Positions 24,803-33,312 are shown, counted from the first letter of the stretch. The stretch: 64,000 bases of DNA from CAVVFX01 sp963777595 (GCA_963777595.1 CAVZRE010000013.1:168925-232924); one strand, 5' to 3'. The notes: generated by a model not told the origin, from the sequence alone. Program-made: numbers and translations.

Positions 24803-26148
24803 CGCCCTTGCATAATCGCGGCGAAGGACCGCGTCCGTAGCTCGTCCATCGTAAGCCCCGTAACCCTGACTTCGGCCTCAGAGATCGCGCCGCAGTTTAT
24901 CCCCCGCAGAAAGAAGTTAAGCAACCCTTGCGCGGTGGCTGCGTCGTCGAAGATAATGCCGGCTGTCGTCGCTTGCGCTGCCTTCGACATGAAATTAGCC
25001 AGCCGCGCTGAAGCTGCTTGCAATCCATCGAGAAAAAAAGAATAGACCGCGGCATACCGCGCCGGAAACTGTGCCGGATGGACATCCCAGCCTTGATAGA
25101 AGCCATTCCGCAATGAATTGAGGGTATCGTCAAACGCCAGTTTCCAAGCCCCGCGAATGCTCAGCCGGTTCTCCTCCACCTGCCGCGGAATCAAGTTCGC
25201 GCCCTTATGAATCGCCACCGGCATGACGTTCGTCAAACTGTCGGACAACATCACCCCGGTTCCTGCCAGGCAAACCTGCATGATGTTGCGCGCATGGACG
25301 CAGGCAGGATGGCCCAATCCTTGATATTTCGCCGTTATATTGCAGTCGGACGTGTAATCGTATGCGCCGAAGTGCATGCCGCGGCACCGTCCCCGAGCCG
25401 CCCGGATCATTTCCGGAATCGCTGCGCGTCCATCCGGCGTTACGATCGATTGCACGGTCTCAACCATCAATTCCATTCGCAGGGAACCGGCAGCCAGCCC
25501 GGCCCGCAATTCGAAGCGATCCAGTAAGTCAGCGAACACGGCAACCTGCTCGCTCGAAGTAATCTTCGGCAACGTCACGACAAATCCAGGGGGCAGCGAA
25601 CCACCGGTCGAATCGAGCAGGGTCTCCATGAACAGTTGAAAGGTGCGGAAACTTCGCTGGCGCAACGCTTCGCTCAAAGGCTTGATGCGGAATCCGCAAA
25701 AAGGCGGAAACTGCGATTGACCGGTTGCCGCAGCCAATTCACGCGCAGATGCGACGGCATGAGCGTCCTCTTCGGCGTCGGGGCGGTAGCCATATCCATC
25801 CTCGAAATCCAGCCGGTAATCTTCAACCGGTTCGCGCTCTAACTTTGATTGCACGCGAGCGTAGACGGCTGCCGCAAAGCTTGGCGCGATCCCGAAGCAC
25901 TGCGCGAAGTCGTCGGGGCCGTCCGCGTTGTCACGCAGGGACTCGCGTGCGATGGCGCCCAAGCGGGCCGGCGTCCCGCTCTTAAAGAGATGCGCTCCTC
26001 CATACACGACGTGAACAGGTTGGCGTTCCACGGAGTCTCCAGGGAACATAGCGCTATGTGCAGCATTGGCGCGCTTCAGCCGGTCGTCGAGCGGCCGAAG
26101 GTCTTCGTCGGTCAAATGCATATCCAAACACCAATGTATGCTAATCAT
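24796..26148 (-). CDS. HpcH/HpaI-type aldolase-like protein (DUF6986-like)
   Basis: A 450-residue member of the phosphoenolpyruvate/aldolase TIM-barrel group. It has LDFEDGYGYRPDAEEDAHA (acidic metal-site region), FCGFRIKPLS, FVVTLPKITSSEQVA, LRMELMVETVQSIV (the E-x-x-x-E-type barrel strand), GMHFGAYDYTSDC, and QGWDVHPAQFPARYAAVY near the end, which resembles malate-synthase/citrate-lyase-beta proteins. The large size and the position beside ureide genes match the DUF6986 proteins found in urate-catabolism clusters. It is divergent from uraD, with starts ten bases apart, so the two may share control. The exact reaction is unknown. Confidence 0.7.
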   Translation of the reverse strand: MISIHWCLDMHLTDEDLRPLDDRLKRANAAHSAMFPGDSVERQPVHVVYGGAHLFKSGTPARLGAIARESLRDNADGPDDFAQCFGIAPSFAAAVYARVQSKLEREPVEDYRLDFEDGYGYRPDAEEDAHAVASARELAAATGQSQFPPFCGFRIKPLSEALRQRSFRTFQLFMETLLDSTGGSLPPGFVVTLPKITSSEQVAVFADLLDRFELRAGLAAGSLRMELMVETVQSIVTPDGRAAIPEMIRAARGRCRGMHFGAYDYTSDCNITAKYQGLGHPACVHARNIMQVCLAGTGVMLSDSLTNVMPVAIHKGANLIPRQVEENRLSIRGAWKLAFDDTLNSLRNGFYQGWDVHPAQFPARYAAVYSFFLDGLQAASARLANFMSKAAQATTAGIIFDDAATAQGLLNFFLRGINCGAISEAEVRVTGLTMDELRTRSFAAIMQGRN

Positions 26149-26157
26149 GGAGCTTAC

Positions 26158-26643
26158 ATGACGCTTGAAGAATTCAACGCGCTGCCGTTCGACGCCGCGC
26201 GCTCGAACATGCTGGATATTTGCGGCTGCGAAGCTTGGGCCGTGGAAATGGCAGCCAAGAGGCCGTACGGATCGCTCGAGGCGCTACAGGAAGTGGCTGA
26301 CGAGCAATGGTGGCGACTGGGGGAATACGGCTGGCTCGAAGCGTTCCGCGCACACCCCATCGCCGGCGCCCCCGACCAGCGCGCCGCCGCACTCAGCAAT
26401 GCGCACCCCGATTCAGATCCCGCGATTATCGATAAGATCTCGACGCTCCGGCACGAATACTACGCGACTTTCGGGTTTACCTTTGTTTTCTGCGCGCAGA
26501 ATAAGACACCCGAGGATGTTCTCGATGTGCTTAGCGCTCGCGTCGAAAACCGGCCGGAGGAAGAGATGACTTTCGCCGCGGAAGAGCAGGCCAAAATCAC
26601 TCAACTCCGATTGGAGGGATTATTTCGTGATGAAGGGAATTAG
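26158..26643 (+). CDS. uraD: 2-oxo-4-hydroxy-4-carboxy-5-ureidoimidazoline (OHCU) decarboxylase
   Basis: This enzyme makes (S)-allantoin from OHCU in the last step of urate breakdown. The 161-residue product shows the family order: MTLEEFNALPFDAARSNML, CGCEAWAVEMAAKRPY, an AHPIAGAPD block (family HPRIG/HPDIG site, His kept), LRHEYYATFGFTFVFCAQNK and a terminal ENRPEEEMTFAAEEQAKI. The start ATG is at 26158; an in-track open frame runs further upstream but overlaps the divergent aldolase gene. Its end overlaps uraH by 17 bases, so the two are translationally coupled. No uricase gene is in the window. Confidence 0.85.
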   Translation: MTLEEFNALPFDAARSNMLDICGCEAWAVEMAAKRPYGSLEALQEVADEQWWRLGEYGWLEAFRAHPIAGAPDQRAAALSNAHPDSDPAIIDKISTLRHEYYATFGFTFVFCAQNKTPEDVLDVLSARVENRPEEEMTFAAEEQAKITQLRLEGLFRDEGN

Positions 26644-26974
26644 CACTCACGTTCTAGACACCTCCATCGGCAAGCCGGCCGAGGGCGTCCTGATCAAACT
26701 CGAGCGCAACACTCCGGGATCAGGCTGGACTATGCTTGCCGAAGCGATCACCGATGCCAGCGGCCGCGTGAGCCAGTTATTGCCTCCGAACGATCATCTG
26801 CATCTGGGCGCTTATCGCCTGCGATTCGACGTGGAGGCCTATTTCGCGGATCACCAGAAGGAAACCTTTTTTCCGGAAGTGAGTATCCAATTTGAGATCC
26901 GCGAGGATGGATCGCATTATCACGTGCCTTTACTGCTGAGCCCGTATGGCTATTCCACCTACCGAGGGAGTTAG
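26627..26974 (+). CDS. uraH: 5-hydroxyisourate hydrolase (transthyretin-like)
   Basis: Hydrolyses 5-hydroxyisourate to OHCU, the step before UraD. The 115-residue product carries ISTHVLDTSIGKPAEGV (catalytic His region), RVSQLL, YRLRFDVEAYFADH, the FFPEVSIQFEI strand and the C-terminal LLSPYGYSTYRGS, the diagnostic Y-R-G-S tetrapeptide. The protein is thought to act as a tetramer. GTG at 26627 and ATG at 26630 are adjacent start options behind a good GGAGGG; I keep 26627. It overlaps uraD upstream and the methyltransferase gene downstream. Confidence 0.92.
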   Translation: MMKGISTHVLDTSIGKPAEGVLIKLERNTPGSGWTMLAEAITDASGRVSQLLPPNDHLHLGAYRLRFDVEAYFADHQKETFFPEVSIQFEIREDGSHYHVPLLLSPYGYSTYRGS

Positions 26975-27428
26975 GCTGGCAGCATCGCTGCTCGCGCCAG
27001 GCAACGCGCTGGACGTTGCGTGCGGCGCCGGCCGCCACGCGATCTGGCTGCATCAGCAAGGCTGGCACGTCGATGCGGTGGATCGCGATCGAGAAGCCAT
27101 AGCCCAGATCCGCGCTTCGCATCCGGCGATCGCGGCGAGTGTAATCGATCTGGAACAAGAGCCCTTCCCGATACCGGACAATGCCTTCGACCTCATCGTT
27201 TGCTGGCTTTACTTCCAGCGGGACCTGTATCCGAAACTTCGCGCGGGCGTACGTCCGGGAGGGCTAGCCGCGCTCAGTGTACGGAGGCAAGGCCGCTTCG
27301 CCGCCAAGACAGGAGAACTCCGATCCCTCTTCCCAGGCTGGATCGTCCACCGGGAAGTGGAGGCGGAACAGACCTACGAACTGGTCATCGAGCGGCCGAC
27401 GGGCTCCCTGTTGTTCAGCGGCACGTAG
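26946..27428 (+). CDS. Class I SAM-dependent methyltransferase
   Basis: A compact 160-residue methyltransferase: NALDVACGAGRHAIWL is motif I (the SAM-binding glycine loop), VDAVDRDREAIAQI places the acidic residue for the ribose, and FDLIVCWLYFQRDLYPKLR gives motif IV; GLAALSVRRQG is the following strand. It resembles TehB/UbiE-type small methyltransferases; substrate unknown. Its start overlaps uraH by 29 bases, and a shared operon with the ureide genes is likely even though no functional link is evident. Confidence 0.75.
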   Translation: MAIPPTEGVRLAASLLAPGNALDVACGAGRHAIWLHQQGWHVDAVDRDREAIAQIRASHPAIAASVIDLEQEPFPIPDNAFDLIVCWLYFQRDLYPKLRAGVRPGGLAALSVRRQGRFAAKTGELRSLFPGWIVHREVEAEQTYELVIERPTGSLLFSGT

Positions 27429-27560
27429 GATTGGCGTCATGCTGCCGCCTCCAAGCAACCACTCGTGAAACCGTCCCTGTGAGTTATAACGTCATGCATC
27501 GTGATACTGTCATTTTGATGGAGGGATCACATTCCCGCGACACGTTACGATCCGAAGAGC

Positions 27561-27881
27561 ATGAGTGACCTCAAAATAAATCCGCCCGAAGAATGCCGCA
27601 GCCTCGAAGAGATCCGCGAGGGCATGGACGCACTTGATCGAGAGATCATCCGGATACTCGCCGAGCGAGTTGCCTATGTAAGAGCCGCTGCAAAGTTCAA
27701 AACGTCTTCGGCCGCCGTAGCAGCGCCTGACCGCGTGCAGAAAGTACTGGACACGCGTCGCGATTGGGCTATCGCAGCGGGCCTTGATGGCGACGTAATA
27801 CGGGGGCTGTACCGCGACATCGTGACCTATTGTGTAGGGGAAGAAAAGAAGCATTGGGAGAAGTCCCAAACGCAGGTATGA
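27561..27881 (+). CDS. Type II chorismate mutase / isochorismate pyruvate-lyase family (PchB-like)
   Basis: A 106-residue all-helical AroQ-type protein. EECRSLEEIREGMDALDREIIRILAER is the first helix with the conserved Arg, AYVRAAAKFK supplies the catalytic Lys region, and APDRVQKVLDTRRDWA and GLYRDIVTYCV form the later helices. The order and wording are closest to the PchB/chorismate-mutase-like group. Chorismate mutase (to prephenate) and isochorismate lyase (to salicylate) cannot be told apart here. Its TGA overlaps the ATG of a 66-residue small gene (ATGA). Confidence 0.78.
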   Translation: MSDLKINPPEECRSLEEIREGMDALDREIIRILAERVAYVRAAAKFKTSSAAVAAPDRVQKVLDTRRDWAIAAGLDGDVIRGLYRDIVTYCVGEEKKHWEKSQTQV

Positions 27882-28078
27882 TTTCTGCGGGCGCGGATCT
27901 GGATGCGGATGCCGGCTGGTCTCGCGCGGGCTTCGAAGTCCGTGGGCCGCTCGCGATGCAGGGTAGCGAGCTGATGAGAATGCGCAAGCTTTACCAGAAA
28001 TCGGCGGGATCTTCCGCAAACAATCCGGCAGCGGCTTATCACCGGCCGTTTGTCACGCGGAAACTTGCAGGCTCGTGA
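27878..28078 (+). CDS. Small hypothetical protein, 66 aa, overlapping at both ends
   Basis: Not recognised. The frame starts with an ATG inside the stop of the chorismate-mutase gene (ATGA) and ends with a TGA overlapping the GTG start of the membrane protein gene (GTGA). Such exact double coupling is unlikely by chance in non-coding DNA. The product is polar, with an acidic start (SAGADLDADAGWS), a helix-prone middle (MQGSELMRMRKLYQKS) and a His/Arg-rich end. There is no signal peptide or membrane segment. It may also be an untranslated filler between two genes, so confidence is moderate. Confidence 0.45.
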   Translation: MISAGADLDADAGWSRAGFEVRGPLAMQGSELMRMRKLYQKSAGSSANNPAAAYHRPFVTRKLAGS

Positions 28079-28809
28079 CTCAGCCCGTCTGGCTTTGGCT
28101 GAGTGTGCTGAGTCTCGACGCGCCATTGGTTGCGCTCGTCTGGCAGGATTTCCTTGCCCGTTGCTATCCGTCAACCCTCACGCCGGCAGGACGGTGGGGT
28201 TTGGGACTTACGGTCTGGGCCATTTACCTTGCCGACCGCCTGATTGATGTCCGGCATCCCGCGGGGAAAAATGAGTCCACGCGGCATCGGTTCTATCGTC
28301 AGAACCGCGGGTTTGCGAAAACTCTACTGGCGACGGTGCTCTTCGCCGACACGATCGTCGCTCTGTTGTGGCTGCGCCGCACCGTCTTTTCAACTGGCTT
28401 GATGGCCGCCGCGGCGGTCGTGGGGTACCTGGCCATCTTCGCTCTTTGGCAGATTGGCGGCCGGAGGTGGAAACAGCCCTGCGCCGCGATGCTCTTTACG
28501 ATCGGCGTCTTTCTCGTCTCGTGGACGGGGACCGCTCAGCCCTGGCGCGTCCTCGGCTTACCGGCGGTCGCGTTCTTTGCGCTATGTCTGGGAAACATGG
28601 TGCTGGTGGAAGCGTTCGATCGAGCCTGGATCTGGATGCTGCTGCTCGCATGCTTAGGCGCTACGATCGGACGCTCCCGATGGTACGCGGCGGTTGCCGT
28701 CTGCGCGGTCGGAGTGGCAGTCGTAGATTTATCCGGCGACCGGCTGACGGGGGATGTGCGAGGAGTTCTGGCTGATGCGGTGCTGCTTGTGCCGCTTTTC
28801 TTCCGATGA
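28075..28809 (+). CDS. Multi-spanning membrane protein, UbiA-like
   Basis: A 244-residue protein with about seven hydrophobic helices (for example SLDAPLVALVWQDFLA, FSTGLMAAAAVVGYLAIFAL, LLLACLGATIGR, VLADAVLLVPLFF). The segment IYLADRLIDVRHPAGK resembles, but does not exactly match, the N-x-x-x-D-x-x-x-D prenyl-diphosphate motif of UbiA enzymes, and the second Asp-rich motif is not visible. A role in modifying lipids or prenylated cofactors is therefore only a hypothesis. It starts at GTG 28075 and its stop overlaps the ATG of the next gene, a methyltransferase. Confidence 0.55.
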   Translation: MTQPVWLWLSVLSLDAPLVALVWQDFLARCYPSTLTPAGRWGLGLTVWAIYLADRLIDVRHPAGKNESTRHRFYRQNRGFAKTLLATVLFADTIVALLWLRRTVFSTGLMAAAAVVGYLAIFALWQIGGRRWKQPCAAMLFTIGVFLVSWTGTAQPWRVLGLPAVAFFALCLGNMVLVEAFDRAWIWMLLLACLGATIGRSRWYAAVAVCAVGVAVVDLSGDRLTGDVRGVLADAVLLVPLFFR

Positions 28810-29447
28810 TTATTGATCCATTCGCCCGCTGGTATCGCTGGTTCGAATACGCCGCTTTCGGACGCGCTTTGGAACGCAGCCGTTTCGCTTTCCTCGGTCG
28901 CTTAACGGGCGCGCGGCATATTTTGATTTTAGGCGAAGGCGATGGGCGCGCTTTGATGCGGTTGCGGGCTTCCTCTCCGCAAGCTCAGATCGAAGTGGTG
29001 GAGACAAGTTCGAAGATGATAGAACTGGCGCGCGGGCGAATCGGAGATACTGCTCAAGTTTCATTCCGGCAGGAGGACGCGCTCACCGCGCGCTTCCGTG
29101 ACAATCATTATGATGCGGTCCTTACGCTCTTCTTCCTCGACTGCTTTAGCGAACCCGAGACCCGGGATCTGATTCACCGCACGGCTGGTGCGATGAAGGC
29201 CGGTGGCGTCTGGCTGGTCAGCGACTTCGCGGTCCCGCTGCGAGGTTGGCGACGCCGTCATGCCAGAATCTGGCTCTGGACGCTGTATCAATTTTTCGGC
29301 ATCGTCACCGGACTGAGAACTCGCGTTCTCCCGCCGATGGAAAGCTTGCTCGCCGCAGCCGGATTGGAACTGTGCGAGAGGGAAGAAGAGCGTTGGGGAT
29401 TGATCCGGTCCGAAATGTGGCGCAAGGCGCAGCCACAAGTGGAGTAG
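28806..29447 (+). CDS. Class I SAM-dependent methyltransferase (putative)
   Basis: The 213-residue product has a SAM-binding fold: ARHILILGEGDGRALMRL (motif I; its glycine loop reads GEGDGRA), ASSPQAQIEVVETSSKMIEL for the acidic ribose-binding strand, and YDAVLTLFFLDCFSEPETR as motif IV. The C-terminal third is basic and hydrophobic (RIWLWTLYQFFGIVTGL) and may contact the membrane. It is coupled to the upstream membrane protein by an ATGA overlap, which suggests that the two act on a common, perhaps lipid-like, substrate. That link is inference. Confidence 0.68.
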   Translation: MIIDPFARWYRWFEYAAFGRALERSRFAFLGRLTGARHILILGEGDGRALMRLRASSPQAQIEVVETSSKMIELARGRIGDTAQVSFRQEDALTARFRDNHYDAVLTLFFLDCFSEPETRDLIHRTAGAMKAGGVWLVSDFAVPLRGWRRRHARIWLWTLYQFFGIVTGLRTRVLPPMESLLAAAGLELCEREEERWGLIRSEMWRKAQPQVE

Positions 29448-29603
29448 ACCGTTGGGAGGCTACCCACCGCGACTTCTCACGGTATGGGGACCCAAAGGAC
29501 AGCTTGCCGGTACGGCCACTCGTTGGACCGGCGCTTCCCGGCTCTGCCTTCCCCGAAACGTTCTGAGAGTACAATCTCAAGTGAGCGAAGGAGCGACTGC
29601 GTC

Positions 29604-30446
29604 ATGAACTTCGAACAGATTACTTACCGCGTAGAGGATGCCATTGGCTGGGTGACCTTGGATCGTCCGACGCGGCTCAACGCGTGGACGAACGTGATGG
29701 AGTGCGAGGTCCGCACCGCCATGCAGAAGGCCGATCGCGACGATGCGGTGCGTGTCATCGTACTCACCGGCGCGGGACGCGGGTTCTGCTCGGGCGCGGA
29801 CGTCCAGGGCATGGCCGAAATGTTCTCGGGAGCCGCCGGACGGACCATTTCTGAAATCGTACGCGAATACCAGGACCGCAACCCGGTGCCCAAGTGCCAT
29901 GGCGCCCGCAGCGATTTCCAGAAGCGGTACTCGTATTTCCCTTCCTTGAAGAAGCCGGTGATCGGAGCCATCAACGGTCCCGTTGCCGGACTTGGATTGG
30001 TGATTGCGCTGTACTGCGATATTCGCCTCGCGTCCACGGAGGCGACATTCACTACCGCTTTCGCCAAGCGCGGATTAATTGCCGAATATGGTATCGGCTG
30101 GATGCTTTCGCGGCTGGCGGGCCACGCCGCGGCTCTCGATCTATTGCTATCGGCGAGGCAGGTGACGGCGCAAGAGGCGCTGTCATTACGGCTGGTTAAT
30201 CGCGTTATCCCGCAAGAGACGTTCGAGGAGGAGGTGCGCGCGTATGCGGGGGAACTGGCGCATTCGGTATCGCCGAGATCTCTGCGAGTCATGAAGAAGC
30301 AGGTCTACGACTCGCTGTTCCAGACTCTCTGCGAAGCCAGCGAAGAGGCCGACCTGGAGATGTTCAAGAGCTTCGACAGCGAGGATTTTCGCGAAGGCGT
30401 CAAGCACTTCCTGGACAAGCGCAAGCCTGTCTTCAGCGGGAAATAG
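29604..30446 (+). CDS. Enoyl-CoA hydratase/isomerase family protein
   Basis: A 280-residue crotonase-fold protein. GWVTLDRPTRLNAWTNVM is the N-terminal strand, VIVLTGAGRGFCSGADVQGM forms the first oxyanion-hole loop, and PVIGAINGPVAGLGLVIAL the second; AKRGLIAEYGIGWML and ARQVTAQEALSLRLVN follow in order. The catalytic residue corresponding to Glu near EYGIG seems present. Crotonase folds catalyse several CoA reactions, so the exact step (hydration, isomerisation, ring opening) is open. The start ATG at 29604 has GAAGGAG upstream. It converges on accC with 14 bases between. Confidence 0.85.
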   Translation: MNFEQITYRVEDAIGWVTLDRPTRLNAWTNVMECEVRTAMQKADRDDAVRVIVLTGAGRGFCSGADVQGMAEMFSGAAGRTISEIVREYQDRNPVPKCHGARSDFQKRYSYFPSLKKPVIGAINGPVAGLGLVIALYCDIRLASTEATFTTAFAKRGLIAEYGIGWMLSRLAGHAAALDLLLSARQVTAQEALSLRLVNRVIPQETFEEEVRAYAGELAHSVSPRSLRVMKKQVYDSLFQTLCEASEEADLEMFKSFDSEDFREGVKHFLDKRKPVFSGK

Positions 30447-30460
30447 AGCCATCCGGCCGC

Positions 30461-31818
30461 TCAGTGCTTGCCGAAGCGCTTAATGAAGTTGGTGTCGAAG
30501 TTGCCGGCCACGAAATCGGGATCCGCCAGGATTTTCTGGTGCAGCGGGATCGACGTGTGGATGCCTTCGACGATAAACATGCTGCAGCGCCCGCTTCATC
30601 CGCTCGATCGCTTCCGTGGCGATCGCGCCCGTGGGCGATCAGCTTTGCCACCAGCGAATCGTAGTAAGGCGGAATCACGCCGTCAGTATAGGCGTGGGTA
30701 TCGACGCGGACGCCAATGCCGCCGGGAAGATTGAGACCCGTGATGCGGCCCGGCGAAGGCGTGAACGTGTCGGGATTCTCCGCGTTAATGCGGCACTCGA
30801 TCGCGTGGCCCGCGGGGCTGCACGGCAAATCCAGGATGTCGGCGAGCTTCTCGCCGGCCGCGATGCGAATCTGCGCCTTCACCAGGTCGATTCCGGTTAC
30901 CATTTCGGTGACCGGATGCTCCACCTGAATCCGGGCGTTGACTTCGATGAAGTACAGCTGGCCGGTCTCATCCATCAGGAACTCGACGGTCCCGGCATTG
31001 GTATAGCCGATCGCGCAGAGGGCTTTCGAGAGAGCGGCTGAAACGTTCTGGCGAACCTCCGCACTCAGCGCCGGGGAGGGCGACTCTTCGAGCAGCTTCT
31101 GATGACGCCGCTGGATGCTGCACTCGCGCTCGCCCAGCATTTCCACGTTGCCGTGCTGATCGGCCAGAATCTGGAATTCGATGTGGCGGGGCGCGCTGAC
31201 GAACTTCTCCAGATACACATCGGCGGAACTGAATGACGCGCCGGCTTCGTTCTGCGCCTGCGCGAGAAGTGCCGGCAGTTCGGCGAGATGATTACGATAC
31301 GCATACCGCGTCCGCCGCCGCCGGCCGAGGCTTTGAGGATGACGGGTAGCCGATCTGCGCGGCCAGTTCCATGGCTTCTTCAGCGCTGTGGAGCACGCCG
31401 GCTCGAGCCGGGAAGAATCGGGCACGCCATGATCGCGCATGATCGCGCGGGCCCGCTCTTTGATGCCCATGGCCTGGATCACTTCGGGCTGGGTCCAATA
31501 AAAGTGATGCCGGAGGTTTCGCAGACTTCCGCGAAAGCCGGCGTTCTCGCTCAGGAAGCCGTAGCCGGGATGGATGGCGTCGGTATTGGTGATTTCGGCG
31601 GCGCTGATGATGCTCGGGATGTCCAGGTAGCTGCGCGCGCTCTTGGCCGGGCCGATGCAGATGGCTTCGTCGGCGAAGCGCACCGGCAAGCTGTAGCGGT
31701 CGGCCTCGGAATAGACGGCGACCGTCGGGATGCCGAGTTCCTTACATGCGCAGATGACGCGCAGTGCGATCTCTCCCCGGTTGGCGACCAGGATTTTCTT
31801 AAACGGGGCGGATGACAA
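30461..31818 (-). pseudogene. accC: Biotin carboxylase AccC, broken by several one-base indels
   Basis: AccC carboxylates biotin on AccB in fatty-acid synthesis. It opens FKKILVANRGEIALRVICA and all later blocks are recoverable only by changing frame: ENAGF then FAEVCETSGITFIGP (an extra T in a TTT run near 31545), PEVIQAMGIKERA, then AGVLHSAEEAMELAAQIGYP, VILKASAGGGGRGMRIV, back in frame from HLAELPALLAQ through NARIQVEHPVTEMVTG, and finally MFIVEGIHTSIPLHQKIL ending FIKRFGKH with a stop at 30461-30463. At least six indels are needed, several in homopolymers. Starts at TTG 31818, overlapping accB by 20 bases. Essential in most bacteria, so these are probably sequence errors. Confidence 0.85.
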
Positions 31819-32305
31819 ACAGGGCTTCTCCGTACTCGACCGGCTGTCCGTTGGGGACTAACTTGGCTTCAATGACTCCGGCGACTTCAGCTTCAATCTC
31901 GTTCATCAGCTTCATCGACTCGATGATGCAGAGCACCTTGCCGGGCTGCACCGATTCTCCAACCCGCACGAAAGGCGGCGAGCCGGGAGCCGAACATTCA
32001 TAGAACGTCCCGACGATGGGACTTTTTACCAATACCGTTCCGTCTTTGGGCGGCCCGGTGGGCTTCTCGTTACGCATGGCAAGGGACGGAACTTCCGGCG
32101 CCGCAATTGGCGTGGAGGCTACCGCAGGATTCGAAGAAGCCATGGGCACGGGATGGTAGATTGGAGCTGAATTGTAGAGTTCAGAAGGGAGAGCCAACCG
32201 GATTCGGACTCGATCGTCACCTCTCTGAACTTCGAGCTCAGCCACCTTGGTTTCCGCGACCAGTTTGATCAGTTCGCGAATCTCGTCTAATGTCATTGCA
32301 ATCAT
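31799..32305 (-). CDS. accB: Biotin carboxyl carrier protein of acetyl-CoA carboxylase
   Basis: A 168-residue BCCP. The N-terminal dimer region (MTLDEIRELIKLVAETKVAE) is followed by a Pro/Ala-rich flexible linker (residues about 50-85), and the C-terminal biotinyl domain has SPIVGTFYECSAPGSPPFV, the thumb loop typical of BCCP, and the biotin-carrying lysine in IIESMKLMNEIEAEV. The frame is intact although the partner accC just downstream is not. The start is ATG 32305 or 32296 (MTLDEI). It is divergent from the cysteine-synthase-like gene, with 68 bases between the starts. Confidence 0.93.
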   Translation of the reverse strand: MIAMTLDEIRELIKLVAETKVAELEVQRGDDRVRIRLALPSELYNSAPIYHPVPMASSNPAVASTPIAAPEVPSLAMRNEKPTGPPKDGTVLVKSPIVGTFYECSAPGSPPFVRVGESVQPGKVLCIIESMKLMNEIEAEVAGVIEAKLVPNGQPVEYGEALFVIRPV

Positions 32306-32373
32306 TTAGGTTAACAGGTAATGGCCGGATTGGTCGCAGGCGGGACAATTTTCTGTACGTAAGGACCCCCACA

Positions 32374-33288
32374 ATGACGCCGCTCAAGAAATCCGTTCTC
32401 GAAGCTATTGGGCAGACTCCGCTGGTGGAATTGATGCGCTTCGGCGCGGGACGCATTCTCGCGAAGCTGGAGTATCTTAACCCGGGCGGGTCTAAGAAAG
32501 ATCGCATCGCTTTGCAGATGGTCGAAGATGCCGAGCGCGATGGGCGGCTGCGTCCCGGACAGACCGTCGTGGAACTGACCAGCGGCAACACCGGGACCGG
32601 TCTCGCGATCGTCTGCGCCGTGAAAGGATATCCATTCGTGGCCGTAATGTCGGCCGGGAATTCCATGGAGCGGGCGCGCATGATGTCAGGCTTAGGTGCA
32701 GAGGTAGTGCTGGTTCCCCAAGCTGCCGGCTCAGTGGTCGGACAAGTTTCCGGCGAAGATCTGGCACGGGTGGAAGAAGCGACCGTGCGCATCGTCCGGG
32801 AACGCGAAGCCTTTCGCGCCGATCAGTTTCAACTCGACTCCAACTTCCGGGCTCACTATCTTCATACCGGTCCGGAAGTACTCGAGCAATCACCGTATCC
32901 GATCGACGTATTCTGCGACTTCGTCGGGACCGGCGGAACATTTGCCGGATGTGCGGCGGCATTTAAGGAAGCAAGTCCCCGCACGAGATGCTTCGTCGTC
33001 GAGCCGGAAAGTGCGCGACACCAGATTCAGGGCGGTGGGTATGGAATGGATCCTCTGCCGCAGATCCGGCCGGAACATGTCGACGGAGTGCTGCGCGTCG
33101 GGGATGACGAAGCCATCGAGTGCACTCGCAGGCTGGCTCGCACGGAGGGAATCTTTGCCGGATTCTCTTCCGGCGCCAATTTGGCAGCCGCGTCGCGATT
33201 GTTGAGCGGGGAGTATCGGGGCAAGACCGCGGTAGTGATGATCTGTGACACCGGGCTAAAATATCTAAGCACTGGCTTGTGGGTATAA
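32374..33288 (+). CDS. Cysteine synthase-like PLP-dependent protein
   Basis: A 304-residue fold-type II enzyme. The PLP lysine lies in LNPGGSKKDRIALQM, the substrate loop TSGNTGTGLA is exact, and the phosphate-binding glycine run appears as FVGTGGTFAGC; the late block FAGFSSGANLAAA is also typical. Expected reaction: O-acetylserine or a related beta-substituted amino acid plus sulfide to cysteine. The CysK/CysM/cystathionine-beta-synthase subfamilies cannot be separated by eye, and the active-site loop EGIFAGFSSGA favours the CysK/CBS side. The start is ATG 32374. Confidence 0.85.
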   Translation: MTPLKKSVLEAIGQTPLVELMRFGAGRILAKLEYLNPGGSKKDRIALQMVEDAERDGRLRPGQTVVELTSGNTGTGLAIVCAVKGYPFVAVMSAGNSMERARMMSGLGAEVVLVPQAAGSVVGQVSGEDLARVEEATVRIVREREAFRADQFQLDSNFRAHYLHTGPEVLEQSPYPIDVFCDFVGTGGTFAGCAAAFKEASPRTRCFVVEPESARHQIQGGGYGMDPLPQIRPEHVDGVLRVGDDEAIECTRRLARTEGIFAGFSSGANLAAASRLLSGEYRGKTAVVMICDTGLKYLSTGLWV

Positions 33289-33312
33289 CGCCTTTGCCCT
33301 TTCTGGTGTGGG

